From: Candidatus Margulisiibacteriota bacterium
GTDB lineage: Bacteria > Margulisbacteria > WOR-1 > O2-12-FULL-45-9 > XYB2-FULL-48-7
Direction of reading: 5' to 3'
Length of the DNA stretch: 64,000 nucleotides
Assembly (NCBI GenBank): GCA_041661965.1
Contig: JBAZTH010000002.1
Coordinates: forward strand, 186,001 to 250,000
Shown here: positions 47,701-56,222 of the stretch, piece by piece
Position numbering within the stretch: position 1 is the first letter of the stretch
Layout of the letters: each line of letters opens with the position of its first letter
Program-made: the position numbers and the translations under genes
Notes under the pieces: generated by a model
Told to the model about the DNA's origin: nothing
Databases searched by the model: none
What the model saw: the letters and a program-made list of their open reading frames with translations, nothing else

Positions 47701-50400
47701 ATGGCTAAAGGCAAGAAAGAGATCAAGTACGTTTATCGGTTCGGCGGCAAGAAAGCGGACGGCAAGGCGGAAATGAAGAATCTGCTGGGAGGCAAGGGGG
47801 CCAACCTGGCGGAAATGACCAACATCGGGATTCCGGTCCCTCCGGGCTTCACCATCACCACGGAGATGTGCACGGTTTATTACAAACTGAACCGGAAATA
47901 TCCGAAAGCGCTCGACGCCCAGATCCGCGAAAGCATGAAACACATCGAAAAGACCATGGGCAAGGGAGAAGAGTTCGGCAGTGAAACCAATCCCCTGCTC
48001 GTTTCGGTCCGCTCCGGCGCCCGCGTCTCCATGCCGGGAATGATGGACACCGTCCTTAACCTCGGCCTCAACGACAAGACCGTCCTCGGCCTGGTCAAAC
48101 AGTCCGGCAATGAACGGTTCGCCTGGGACGCCTACCGCCGCTTCGTCCAGATGTACGGCGACGTCGTTTTGGGACTCAAGCCGCAGACCAAGACCGACAT
48201 CGATCCGTTCGAAGAGATCATGGACGAAGTTAAAGAAGAAAAAGGGATCAAGCTCGACGTCGACCTTAAAGTTGACGACCTGAAAGAATTAGTGAAACGC
48301 TTCAAGGCGGCGATCAAGAAACGGAAAGGGATCGATTTCCCGGAAGATCCGTGGACCCAGCTCTGGGGCGCCGTTGAAGCCGTTTTCGGTTCCTGGATGG
48401 GCGAGAGGGCGATCAAGTACCGGCAGATCAACAAAGTCCCGCACGACTGGGGAACCGCCGTTAGCGTCCAGGCGATGGTCTTCGGCAACATGGGGAACGA
48501 CTCCGGCACCGGCGTCGCTTTCACCCGCAACCCGTCGACCGGCGAACACAAGTTCTACGGCGAATACCTGATCAACGCCCAGGGCGAAGATGTCGTCGCC
48601 GGCATCCGGACGCCGCAACCGGTTAACAACTCCACCAAGACTTCCGCCGAACAGAAAACTCTGGAAGAAGTCATGCCAATCGCTTACAAGACCCTCGAAG
48701 CGACCTACAAGAAACTTGAGAAGCACTATCGCGACATGCAGGACATCGAGTTCACCATTCAAAAAGGAAAGCTCTGGATGCTCCAGACCCGGAACGGCAA
48801 GCGGACCGCCGCCGCCGCCCTGCAAATTGCCTGCGACATGGTCGCGGAAAAACTGATCGACACCAACACCGCCCTGCTGCGGGTCACGCCGTCACAGTTC
48901 GACCAGCTCCTCCACCCAACTTTCGATCCGAAAGCAAAAAAAGAAGTCATTGCCAAAGGTCTCCCCGCCTCTCCGGGCGCGGCAACCGGCCAGGCGGTCT
49001 TCCACGCTGACGAAGCCGAAGAATGGGTTAAGGACGGGAAGAAAGTAATCCTCGTCAGGATCGAAACCTCGCCCGAAGATATCGGCGGGATGAACGTCGC
49101 CGAAGGGATCCTCACCGCCCGGGGCGGAATGACCTCCCACGCGGCGGTCGTCGCCCGCGGCATGGGTAAATGCTGCGTGGCCGGTTGCGGCGATCTCGAC
49201 ATCAATTACAAGGCCAAACAGTTTGCCGCCAAAGGGGTCGTTATTAAAGAAGGGGACTGGATCTCGATCGACGGCAGCACCGGCGAAGTGATGAAGGGAA
49301 AAGTTCCGACCAGTCTCCCGACACTCTCCGGTAATTTCGGCAAGGTCCTGGCCTGGGCCGACAAAGTCAGACGGCTCGGCATCCGGACCAACGCCGACAC
49401 CCCGAAAGACGCGCAGGTCGCCCGCGACTTCGGCGCCGAAGGGATCGGCCTCTGCCGCACCGAACACATGTTCTTTGAAGGGGACAGAATTAAAGCGGTC
49501 CGCGAAATGATCCTGGCCGACGACTTGGCTGGACGCAAAAAAGCGCTGGCCAAACTTCTGCCGATGCAAAAAGGCGATTTCGTCGGGATCTTCGAAGCAA
49601 TGAAGGGCCTGCCGGTCACCATCCGCCTGCTCGATCCGCCGCTGCACGAATTCGTCCCGCACGAAACGGCGCAACAGCAGGAAATGGCGAACGAAATGGG
49701 CGTTTCGCTGGAACACGTCCAGAAGAAAGTCGACTCGCTCCATGAATTTAACCCGATGCTCGGTCACCGCGGCTGCCGCCTTGGGATCATCTACCCGGAG
49801 ATCACCGAAATGCAGGCCCAGGCGATCATTGAAGCCGCCTGCGAACTGAAGAAAAAAGGGATCGTCGTGAAACCGGAGATCATGGTCCCGCTCGTCGGGT
49901 CAGTCGCCGAGCTCAAGAACCAGACCGCGATCATCCACCAGGTTGCCAAAGAGACCATTGCTAAATTCGGCGTGAAGATCGAATACATGGTCGGCACGAT
50001 GATCGAAGTGCCGCGCGCCGCGCTGGTCGCCGACAAGATCGCGGAAGAAGCCCAGTTCTTCTCTTTCGGGACCAACGACCTCACCCAAATGACCATGGGC
50101 CTGTCCCGCGACGACGCCGGCAAGTTCCTGCCGACCTACGTCGAAATGGGGATCTACAAAGACGATCCGTTCCAGGCGTTAGACCAGGAAGGAGTCGGCC
50201 AACTGATCGCCATGGCGGTGCAAAAAGGCCGCAAGACCAAGAAGGACCTCAAGCTCGGGATCTGCGGCGAACACGGCGGCGACCCATCGTCGATCGAGTT
50301 CTGCCACCATGTCGGGCTCAATTACGTCAGCTGTTCTCCTTACCGCGTGCCGATCGCGAGACTGGCGGCGGCTCAAGCAGTTTTGAAAGCTAAAAAATAG
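47701..50400 (+). CDS. ppdK: pyruvate, phosphate dikinase
   Basis: PPDK (899 residues), interconverting pyruvate + ATP + Pi and phosphoenolpyruvate + AMP + PPi. N-terminal ATP-grasp domain (GGKGANLAEMTNIGIPVPPGF; SVRSGARVSMPGMMDTVLNLG), central phosphohistidine domain with GGMTSHAAVVARGMGK (His near 480), and C-terminal PEP/pyruvate TIM barrel (GTNDLTQMT; GICGEHGGDPSS with the catalytic Cys near 857). Full length. Start has GAAAGGGG 8 nt upstream. With mdh and fumarase in the window it points to PEP-centred central metabolism, typical of PPi-using anaerobes. Confidence 0.97.
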   Translation: MAKGKKEIKYVYRFGGKKADGKAEMKNLLGGKGANLAEMTNIGIPVPPGFTITTEMCTVYYKLNRKYPKALDAQIRESMKHIEKTMGKGEEFGSETNPLLVSVRSGARVSMPGMMDTVLNLGLNDKTVLGLVKQSGNERFAWDAYRRFVQMYGDVVLGLKPQTKTDIDPFEEIMDEVKEEKGIKLDVDLKVDDLKELVKRFKAAIKKRKGIDFPEDPWTQLWGAVEAVFGSWMGERAIKYRQINKVPHDWGTAVSVQAMVFGNMGNDSGTGVAFTRNPSTGEHKFYGEYLINAQGEDVVAGIRTPQPVNNSTKTSAEQKTLEEVMPIAYKTLEATYKKLEKHYRDMQDIEFTIQKGKLWMLQTRNGKRTAAAALQIACDMVAEKLIDTNTALLRVTPSQFDQLLHPTFDPKAKKEVIAKGLPASPGAATGQAVFHADEAEEWVKDGKKVILVRIETSPEDIGGMNVAEGILTARGGMTSHAAVVARGMGKCCVAGCGDLDINYKAKQFAAKGVVIKEGDWISIDGSTGEVMKGKVPTSLPTLSGNFGKVLAWADKVRRLGIRTNADTPKDAQVARDFGAEGIGLCRTEHMFFEGDRIKAVREMILADDLAGRKKALAKLLPMQKGDFVGIFEAMKGLPVTIRLLDPPLHEFVPHETAQQQEMANEMGVSLEHVQKKVDSLHEFNPMLGHRGCRLGIIYPEITEMQAQAIIEAACELKKKGIVVKPEIMVPLVGSVAELKNQTAIIHQVAKETIAKFGVKIEYMVGTMIEVPRAALVADKIAEEAQFFSFGTNDLTQMTMGLSRDDAGKFLPTYVEMGIYKDDPFQALDQEGVGQLIAMAVQKGRKTKKDLKLGICGEHGGDPSSIEFCHHVGLNYVSCSPYRVPIARLAAAQAVLKAKK

Positions 50401-50413
50401 GAGTTGATCCAGA

Positions 50414-51409
50414 CTGCTAATTCGTGAGGAAATCGAGGGGCGGGAGAAGCAATTTCTCTCGCCCCACGCTGCTTTCTCGGCCAAGACCCGGGGCCGCAAA
50501 AAGCAGGAAAAAGAATGCCCGCTCCGCACCGCTTTCCAGCGTGACCGTGACAGGATTATCCATTCCAAGTCTTTTCGCCGTTTAAAACATAAGACCCAGG
50601 TTTTTATCTCACCGGTGGAAGATCATTTCCGGACCCGGCTGACCCATACCCTGGAAGTGGCGCAGATCGCCCGGACCATTGCCCGGGCCCTGGCCTTGAA
50701 CGAAGATTTAGCGGAAGCAATCGCTCTTGGCCACGATCTGGGACATACCCCGTTCGGCCACGCCGGCGAATATGTGCTGGATGAGGTGCTCAAACATTAC
50801 GGCCGGCGCTTCTATCACAACGAGCAGAGCCTGCGGGTCGTCGAACACCTGGAGCGGGAAGGCGAAGGGCTCAACCTGACCTGGGAAGTACTGGACGGGA
50901 TCCGCAACCACACCCCGGACGATCCCTGGCCGGCGACGCTCGAAGGGTGCATCGTCCGCCTGGCCGACCGGATCGCCTATCTGCGACACGACATGGAAGA
51001 CGCCATCGTCGCCGGCGTGCTGAAAGGCGGGCAGCTTCCCCGCCGGCATATGCGGGTCCTGGGGAAGAACATTCTCGACCGGATCGTAACCGATATCGTC
51101 AAACACAGCCGGAACAAGCCGGTCATCAGGATGAGCCGGGAGGTCCAGACCGCCATGGACGGTCTCTACGATTTTATGTACAAAAACGTTTACACTAACC
51201 CGACCGCCAAGCACGAAGAGAAAAAAGTGCCGGAACTGCTGCAGCGTCTGTTCCGCTACTATCACTACAACCTGCAGTTCCAAAAAGGCGTTAAGGAATC
51301 CGACCAGCTCCAGCACACCGTCGATTTCATCGCCGGCATGACCGACCGCTACGCCATCAATAAATTTCAGGAGCTTTTCGTCCCCGACGAATGGAGGCAA
51401 ACTGCTTGA
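50414..51409 (+). CDS. dgt: deoxyguanosinetriphosphate triphosphohydrolase-like protein, CTG start
   Basis: A dGTPase-like HD protein (331 residues). I place the start at CTG 50414: it has an AGGAG site 10 nt upstream (overlapping the ppdK stop) and yields MLIREEIEGREKQFLSPHAA, the family N-terminus. The first ATG/GTG/TTG in frame (GTG 50615) would delete 67 conserved residues, including FQRDRDRIIHSKSFRRLKHKTQVF. HD motif: LGHDLGHTPFGHAGE (His107/Asp108); also LADRIAYL. It precedes dnaG with a TTGA overlap, a known gene order (dgt-dnaG-rpoD). A second, divergent family member is at 2522-3616. Confidence 0.9.
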   Translation: MLIREEIEGREKQFLSPHAAFSAKTRGRKKQEKECPLRTAFQRDRDRIIHSKSFRRLKHKTQVFISPVEDHFRTRLTHTLEVAQIARTIARALALNEDLAEAIALGHDLGHTPFGHAGEYVLDEVLKHYGRRFYHNEQSLRVVEHLEREGEGLNLTWEVLDGIRNHTPDDPWPATLEGCIVRLADRIAYLRHDMEDAIVAGVLKGGQLPRRHMRVLGKNILDRIVTDIVKHSRNKPVIRMSREVQTAMDGLYDFMYKNVYTNPTAKHEEKKVPELLQRLFRYYHYNLQFQKGVKESDQLQHTVDFIAGMTDRYAINKFQELFVPDEWRQTA

Positions 51410-53151
51410 TCCCCGCCCAAACGATCGAAGAGATCAGAAAAAAATCGGACATCGTCTCGGTCATTTCAGAATACGTGCCGCTCCGCAAACGGGGCCGGAG
51501 TCACTTGGGGCTCTGCCCGTTCCATTCTGAAAAGACCGCGTCGTTCACCGTCTCCGAAGAGAAACAATTGTTCCACTGCTTCGGCTGCGGCGCGGGAGGA
51601 AATGTTTTTGACTTTATCATGCAGATCGACAATCTCGGCTTTGCCGAAGCGGTCCGCGAGCTCGGCGAAAAACTGGGGATCGAAGTCGAAGGGGCCGGCA
51701 CGGGCGGCGGCGGCAAAAGCCAGCGCGACCAGATCTATGACCTGATGCAGCTCGCCGGCAAATTTTTCGTGAAGGCCCTGCAGGAGCCGGGCGGACAACC
51801 GGCCCGCGATTACATGAAAGGGCGCGGCATCAGCGACCAGACCGCCGCCCTCTTTAATCTTGGTTACGCGCCGGAGGGCTGGGACCATTTGTATCGGTAC
51901 CTCCTCTCCCGCGGCGCTCATCCGCAAATGATGGAACAAGCCGGGCTGGTCCTGGAGCGAGAAAACGAAAAAGGGAGTTACTACGATCGCTTTCGGGGCC
52001 GGTTGCAGTTCCCAATTATGGACACCCGGGGCCGCCTGCTCGGTTTCAGCGGCCGTTCTCTCGACGGTAAGGAACCGAAGTATTTAAATTCGCCTGACAC
52101 GCCGGTTTTTCATAAAGGCGAAGCGATCTTCGGGCTTAACTTTACTAAGGAAGCGATCAAAGCGGCCAAGACCGCGGTCCTGGTCGAAGGGAACGTCGAC
52201 TTGATCTCGACCTTCCAGGCTGGAGTCAAAAACGTCGTCGCGCCGCTAGGCACGGCCCTGACGATCGGCCAGTGCAAGTTGCTGGCCCGCTTCGCCGATA
52301 CAGTAGTACTGGCTTACGACGCCGATCCGGCCGGCGAAACCGCGGCCGAACGGTCGGCGGAGATCGTCCGGTCGGCCGGGCTCAAAGTTAGGATCGCCCA
52401 ATTTAGCGGCGCGAAAGATCCGGACGAGCTGGTCCAAAAGCACGGCGCCGAAGCGCTGAAAAAAGCGTTGAGCGAATCACTCCCCTATCTCGAGTTCAAG
52501 ATCCGGCGGACCTTGAGCCGCCACAATCTGGCCGAGATCGAAGGACGCGGCCGGGCGCTGAAAGAGATCGGCCCGCTCCTCGCCCAGGAGAGCGACCAAT
52601 TCGCGCAGAAAGAGTACGCCAAGCTGGCGGCGGCCATGCTCAAGACGACGGACGAACAGGTCCTGGCCGAAGCGAAAAAGCTCCGCTTTTATAATAATCA
52701 CGGAACGCGCGACCTGCGCCGGACGGTGGAGAAGCCCGCTTCCAAGATCAGCACGGCCGAAAAACATTTGCTAGCCCTGGCGGCACAAAGCAGCGACGCG
52801 CGGGAGACCTTGAAAGCGGAATTGCCGCTCGATCATTTCATAACACCGGAAGCCCGCCAGATCGCGACGCTGTTATACGGCGCGGACTTGAGCGGCGCCG
52901 AACAACCGGAGCACGCGCTCCTTGGAATGATCGAAGACGAAGGGGCCAAACGGCTCCTGACCACCGCCCTGCTGGGCGAAACGGTGGAAAATCCGCAGGA
53001 GATCCTGCGCGATTGCATCCAGTCTCTAAAGGGTGAACATTTGAAGGGCCGGGTCAGCGTTATTAAAGAAGAATTGCTTCAGGCGGAAGCGGCCGGCAAC
53101 GCGGTCCGGGCGGCCGAATTACTCTCGGCGTTAAAGACTGAAATTTCCTAG
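51406..53151 (+). CDS. dnaG: DNA primase
   Basis: DnaG (581 residues). I choose TTG 51406 because GGAGG lies 8 nt upstream and the product begins MIPAQTIEEIRKKSDIV as in the family; the ATG at 51391 is upstream of that site. Zinc motif: CPFH (Cys37, His40) and CFGC (Cys58, Cys61). TOPRIM core: VLVEGNVDLI and VVLAYDADPAGE. The C-terminal helical DnaB-binding domain follows. The start overlaps the dgt stop. Confidence 0.95.
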   Translation: MIPAQTIEEIRKKSDIVSVISEYVPLRKRGRSHLGLCPFHSEKTASFTVSEEKQLFHCFGCGAGGNVFDFIMQIDNLGFAEAVRELGEKLGIEVEGAGTGGGGKSQRDQIYDLMQLAGKFFVKALQEPGGQPARDYMKGRGISDQTAALFNLGYAPEGWDHLYRYLLSRGAHPQMMEQAGLVLERENEKGSYYDRFRGRLQFPIMDTRGRLLGFSGRSLDGKEPKYLNSPDTPVFHKGEAIFGLNFTKEAIKAAKTAVLVEGNVDLISTFQAGVKNVVAPLGTALTIGQCKLLARFADTVVLAYDADPAGETAAERSAEIVRSAGLKVRIAQFSGAKDPDELVQKHGAEALKKALSESLPYLEFKIRRTLSRHNLAEIEGRGRALKEIGPLLAQESDQFAQKEYAKLAAAMLKTTDEQVLAEAKKLRFYNNHGTRDLRRTVEKPASKISTAEKHLLALAAQSSDARETLKAELPLDHFITPEARQIATLLYGADLSGAEQPEHALLGMIEDEGAKRLLTTALLGETVENPQEILRDCIQSLKGEHLKGRVSVIKEELLQAEAAGNAVRAAELLSALKTEIS

Positions 53152-53166
53152 CCGGGTGGCCGATAA
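53139..53166 (+). promoter_or_regulatory. sigma-28-like promoter candidate before rpoD
   Basis: TGAAA (53139-53143), 15 nt, GCCGATAA (53159-53166): the full sigma-28 -10 consensus at the expected spacing. It spans the end of dnaG; the rpoD ribosome-binding site GGAGGGG follows at about 53173. A sigma-70 reading (CTGAAA-N18-GATAAT) is also possible. Confidence 0.5.
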
Positions 53167-53184
53167 TAAATTGGAGGGGATTGC

Positions 53185-54249
53185 ATGTATTTTGGTAAAA
53201 AAGCAGATTTTGAAACATTGAAGACTTTGGGGGCCCGCAAGGGTTTCTTAACGCCCGAAGATATCCTCTCGGTCTATCCTGAACCGGAAAAGAAACTTGA
53301 CCAGATCGAACAGCTTTTGAGCACCGGCATCGATCTGTCGGAAAGCGCCAAGATGGCCAAGGAAGAAGAGATCCCGAAAGCCGAGGACCTGCAAAAGGAA
53401 CTCCTGGGGCTTAAAGGGGTCGGTGTCGACGACACCGTCCGGATGTACCTGCGCGAGATCGGCAAGTTCCCGCTGCTGACTTCGGAAGAAGAAGTCGTCC
53501 TGGCCAAACGTCTGAAAGCCGGCGACATCCGCGCCAAGCACAAGCTGGTCAACTCCAATCTGCGCCTGGTCGTCAGTATCGCCAAGAAATATACCGGCCG
53601 CGGCATGCTCTTCCTCGACCTCGTCCAGGAAGGGAACCTGGGGCTCATTCGCGCCGTCGAAAAGTTCGACTACCGCAAGGGCTACAAGTTCTCGACTTAC
53701 GCGACCTGGTGGATCCGCCAGGCGATCACCCGCGCCATCGCCGACCAGGCCCGGACCATCCGCATCCCGGTCCACATGATCGAAACGATCAACCGGCTGC
53801 GCAAGACTTCGCGCATCCTACTGCAGCAGCTCGGCCACAAGCCGACGGAAAAAGAGATCGCCCAGCGCGCCCGGATGTCGGTCGACAAGGTCCGGGAAAT
53901 CCTCCGGATCTCGCAGGTGCCGCTCTCTCTCGAAGCGCCGATCGGCGACGAAGAAAGTTCGCGGCTTGGCGATTTTGTCGAGGATGTCACCATTCAGGCG
54001 CCGGACGACATCGTCCTGCAGGGACTGCTGCGCGACGACTTGGAAGAAGTGATGAACACTCTCTCGGAACGCGAACGGACCGTCCTGAAGCTCCGCTTCG
54101 GTCTGGACGACGGGCATCCGCGGACCCTGGAAGAGGTCGGCAAGGTTTTCAACGTTACCCGCGAGCGCATCCGGCAGATCGAAGCCAAGGCGCTGCGGAA
54201 ATTAAAGCACCCGACCCGCGCCCGGAAGCTCAAAGAGTATTTAAAGTAA
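53185..54249 (+). CDS. rpoD: primary RNA polymerase sigma factor
   Basis: RpoD/SigA (354 residues), compact because the non-conserved region between 1.2 and 2.1 is short. Region 1.2 DTVRMYLREIGKFPLLTSEEEV; region 2 LVVSIAKKYTGRGMLFLDLVQEGNLGLIRAVEKFDYRKGYKFSTYATWWIRQAI in several conserved blocks; region 3 RIPVHMIETINRL; region 4 LSERERTVLKLRFGLDDGHPRTLEEVGKVFNVTRERIRQIEAKALRKL in blocks. A GGAGGGG site precedes the ATG. Last gene of ppdK-dgt-dnaG-rpoD; converges on the deacetylase gene with a 9 bp overlap. Confidence 0.96.
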   Translation: MYFGKKADFETLKTLGARKGFLTPEDILSVYPEPEKKLDQIEQLLSTGIDLSESAKMAKEEEIPKAEDLQKELLGLKGVGVDDTVRMYLREIGKFPLLTSEEEVVLAKRLKAGDIRAKHKLVNSNLRLVVSIAKKYTGRGMLFLDLVQEGNLGLIRAVEKFDYRKGYKFSTYATWWIRQAITRAIADQARTIRIPVHMIETINRLRKTSRILLQQLGHKPTEKEIAQRARMSVDKVREILRISQVPLSLEAPIGDEESSRLGDFVEDVTIQAPDDIVLQGLLRDDLEEVMNTLSERERTVLKLRFGLDDGHPRTLEEVGKVFNVTRERIRQIEAKALRKLKHPTRARKLKEYLK

Positions 54250-55194
54250 GCGGTTAAAGAATTTCCGCCATTCGCCGGCGATCGTTTGGATCCGGCGGAT
54301 GTGAAGCGGATTAAAGCCGGGGCTCCCCGGCGCCGGCTGGAGCCCGCCGGCGACTTCGGCAGCCAACTTATAATCATAAGCGATCTTCTGGTACCGCCCG
54401 GAAAAGACCGTTTCATCGCTCGGATATAACCCCATCGGCAAAGCCAAGCTAACGACCGGGCGGCCGGTCACGTCGCTTAAAGCTTTTGACGACCGGGCCA
54501 GCGAATAGGCCGCCTCCTTGGTCGAAATATTTCCCAACCGATCATGACTGTAGGTATGCGACGCGACTTCGAACCCCCACTCTTCCAGCTGACGGAGCTT
54601 TTTGGCTTTATATTCCGGCCGTTCCGGCTGGCCGAAAATATTCCGGTCGGGGTTATTGGTCCTAACGACGATAAAAAAGGTCCCCCGGGCCGGCCAGTCC
54701 GGATACTTGGCCGCGAACTTTTTAATGATCCCGACCGCGCACTCCGGGTCCACCTCCCCATTCGGTAAATAGCGGAACTGGCTCGACGATGAATCGTCAA
54801 AAGTCAGGACAACCGGGGTTTTCCCTTTAGGCAAGCCAGGGAAACCGGCCAGAATATCGCGCAGGTTAAAAGGATAGTAGTCGTGGGCACGCAGCCATTC
54901 CAAATCGCGCCAAAAGTTTTCCGGGGTTCGCGACCAGCGGGCTTCCGGCCGGCGGATCAGGTGATACTCCAGGACCGGGAATTTCTTAAAGGAATATTTG
55001 ATCGCCGGAGTCGGCGGCAAGTCTTTGTGTCTGCTAACCTCAACTGAAGGCCCAACACAACCGGTAAGGACTAATAGCAACAAGCCTATAACCGCGGAAT
55101 TAATTCCGCGGTTATAAAAACCGATTTTGGAACCCGCGGCGATATTGCCGCGGGCTTCCCCTTCTTGTCGCGTTAAGCTATCATTTATTTCCAT
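54241..55194 (-). CDS. polysaccharide deacetylase-family lipoprotein
   Basis: A 317-residue NodB-fold protein. The hydrophobic stretch at about 36-46 ends in a lipobox LTGC, after an unusually long polar N-terminus whose codons lie in two palindromes. Catalytic motif 1 is VVLTFDDSSSS (Asp pair) and motif 2 SHTYSHDRL (metal histidines), so it may deacetylate peptidoglycan or another glycan. The ATG overlaps the upstream gene by 10 bp with GAGAAG before it. Either the long leader is real or the palindromes were inserted into the signal-peptide region. Confidence 0.82.
   Translation of the reverse strand: MEINDSLTRQEGEARGNIAAGSKIGFYNRGINSAVIGLLLLVLTGCVGPSVEVSRHKDLPPTPAIKYSFKKFPVLEYHLIRRPEARWSRTPENFWRDLEWLRAHDYYPFNLRDILAGFPGLPKGKTPVVLTFDDSSSSQFRYLPNGEVDPECAVGIIKKFAAKYPDWPARGTFFIVVRTNNPDRNIFGQPERPEYKAKKLRQLEEWGFEVASHTYSHDRLGNISTKEAAYSLARSSKALSDVTGRPVVSLALPMGLYPSDETVFSGRYQKIAYDYKLAAEVAGGLQPAPGSPGFNPLHIRRIQTIAGEWRKFFNRLL
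55087..55116. repeat. 30-bp perfect palindrome in deacetylase 5' region
   Basis: Arms of 15 nt, TATAACCGCGGAATT and its exact complement, with no spacer. It encodes YNRGINSAVI just before the lipoprotein signal core. Confidence 0.8.
55133..55154. repeat. second palindrome in deacetylase 5' region
   Basis: CCCGCGGC-GATATT-GCCGCGGG, 8 bp arms, extendable by GGAA/TTCC with a one-base bulge. Confidence 0.7.
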
Positions 55195-55667
55195 TGCTTC
55201 TCAAATTTTTTATAGATCGAGTGGGCGTTTTCCCTAACTTCCCGGTTCTTAAATTTCCCCCGCTTGTTGTATTTAACGATGTAGAGCTCGACCGGCGAAT
55301 CGATATCCTCGTAAAATTCCCCTTTGTCGCGGAGAATATCGATCTTCCAGTACCGTTTCCCCTTAAAGTAAGCGTAGCCGCGCCCGCCAAAGGTATCGGC
55401 CACTTCAAACCGCTGGCTTCCAAATAAACGAGGGATCATCACGATACTGCCGCCGGGAAGAAAGTTCAGGGCAACAAAATTGCCCAGGCGACGGCCGTCT
55501 TTGGAAACCCGGCGGTAACGCCCGGTCTCGCTCCAATTTTGGGTGTAATAGGTCGTCACCAGGATTTTGATGGATGGATACGGCGGCGCGCTTTTAGCCG
55601 CGAGCGGCAAGACGGTCAAAATCAAAAATAACGAGGCCAGGAAAAACGCTAGGCTTCTTTTGGCCAT
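55185..55667 (-). CDS. exported 3D-domain protein
   Basis: A 160-residue exported protein (signal peptide about 1-27). The rest resembles the 3D domain, a double-psi beta-barrel named for three aspartates and found in cell-wall lytic enzymes: VTTYYTQN, FVALNFLPGGSIVMIPRLFG, FEVADTFGGRG and WKIDIL. It may act on peptidoglycan or be a binding domain. It overlaps the genes on either side (19 bp and 10 bp), so it is translated with the deacetylase; the two may act on the same wall polymer. Confidence 0.75.
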   Translation of the reverse strand: MAKRSLAFFLASLFLILTVLPLAAKSAPPYPSIKILVTTYYTQNWSETGRYRRVSKDGRRLGNFVALNFLPGGSIVMIPRLFGSQRFEVADTFGGRGYAYFKGKRYWKIDILRDKGEFYEDIDSPVELYIVKYNKRGKFKNREVRENAHSIYKKFEKQWK

Positions 55668-55813
55668 GTCGAGAGATCTGGCCCGTATTTGGCCTTGTTC
55701 TCCACCAATTTGACCTTCAATTTAGCGACATTCTCGGCCAACCCGTGGATCGTTTTCTCGAATTCGTCGATCTGAGCCAACAATTCATCAATATTTTTCG
55801 CTTTTTCATCCAT
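55649..55813 (-). CDS. small coiled-coil protein, 54 aa
   Basis: A 54-residue charged protein, mostly one helix with heptad spacing (IDELLAQIDEFEKTIHGLAENVAKLKVKL), so a short coiled coil. The start at 55813 has AAGGAGG upstream. Not recognised; xseB-like (exonuclease VII small subunit) proteins are similar in size but lack this C-terminus. First gene of the 3D-deacetylase unit, just after the tRNA-Ile2 fragment. Confidence 0.6.
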   Translation of the reverse strand: MDEKAKNIDELLAQIDEFEKTIHGLAENVAKLKVKLVENKAKYGPDLSTWPKEA

Positions 55814-55835
55814 ATAAAACAACCTCCTTAAAAAG

Positions 55836-55897
55836 TGGGCCCTATAGGACTCGAACTCTCTCGACTCGTCCGCTGCCAACAAGGCAGCGTCGAGATA
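55836..55897 (-). repeat. partial tRNA-Ile 3' copy plus hairpin
   Basis: Bases 55836-55856 are an exact 21 bp direct repeat of 55898-55918, the T-arm/acceptor end of tRNA-Ile2. The 41 bp between hold a hairpin (GCTGCC-AACAA-GGCAGC, flanked by TCTCGAC/GTCGAGA). This is the third tRNA in the window with a truncated neighbour copy and a hairpin. Confidence 0.75.
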
Positions 55898-55970
55898 TGG
55901 GCCCTATAGGACTCGAACCTATAACCAATCGATTATGAGTCGATTGCTCTAACCATTGAGCTAAGGGCCC
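55898..55970 (-). tRNA. tRNA-Ile2(CAT)
   Basis: 73 nt, CCA not encoded. Acceptor GGGCCCT/AGGGCCC; anticodon arm ATCGA-CTCATAA-TCGAT with anticodon CAT. The body closely follows the known bacterial tRNA-Ile2 whose C34 is modified to lysidine (CTTAGCTCA..GGTTAGAGCA, CGACTCATAATCG), so Ile rather than Met. Confidence 0.88.
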
Positions 55971-56050
55971 TTCTCGTCTGATAATCAGTCTACCCCAGCT
56001 TGTCGGGGGCGTCAAGGCGTGCTACCATAGAAGAGCCGATTTCCCTTTAG

Positions 56051-56122
56051 GGGCGCGTAGTTCAGTGGTAGAACGCCTGCTTCACACGCAGGAAGTCAGA
56101 GGTTCGATACCTCTCGCGCCCA
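56051..56122 (+). tRNA. tRNA-Val(CAC)
   Basis: 72 nt, CCA not encoded. Acceptor GGGCGCG/CGCGCCC; anticodon arm CCTGC-TTCACAC-GCAGG with anticodon CAC; T-loop TTCGATA. Confidence 0.93.
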
Positions 56123-56146
56123 TTTACCCCGAGCTTGGGGTTCTCC

Positions 56147-56220
56147 GGGCAGTTAGTTCAGCTGGTTAGAATGCCTCGCTTACACCGAGGAGGTCGCTGG
56201 TTCGAGTCCAGCACTGCCCA
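56147..56220 (+). tRNA. tRNA-Val(TAC)
   Basis: 74 nt, CCA not encoded. Acceptor GGGCAGT/ACTGCCC; anticodon arm CCTCG-CTTACAC-CGAGG with anticodon TAC; lies 24 bp after tRNA-Val(CAC) and ends 2 bp before the convergent tgt gene. Confidence 0.93.
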
Positions 56221-56222
56221 TT

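Noticed and set aside
48892..49767. Long antisense ORF inside ppdK
   Set aside because: Same codon-bias shadow effect; ppdK is full length and highly conserved on the plus strand.
55836..55918. 21-bp direct repeat of the tRNA-Ile 3' end as attL/attR of an integrative element
   Set aside because: The repeats are only 62 bp apart with a hairpin between them and no integrase nearby; treated as partial tRNA duplication.
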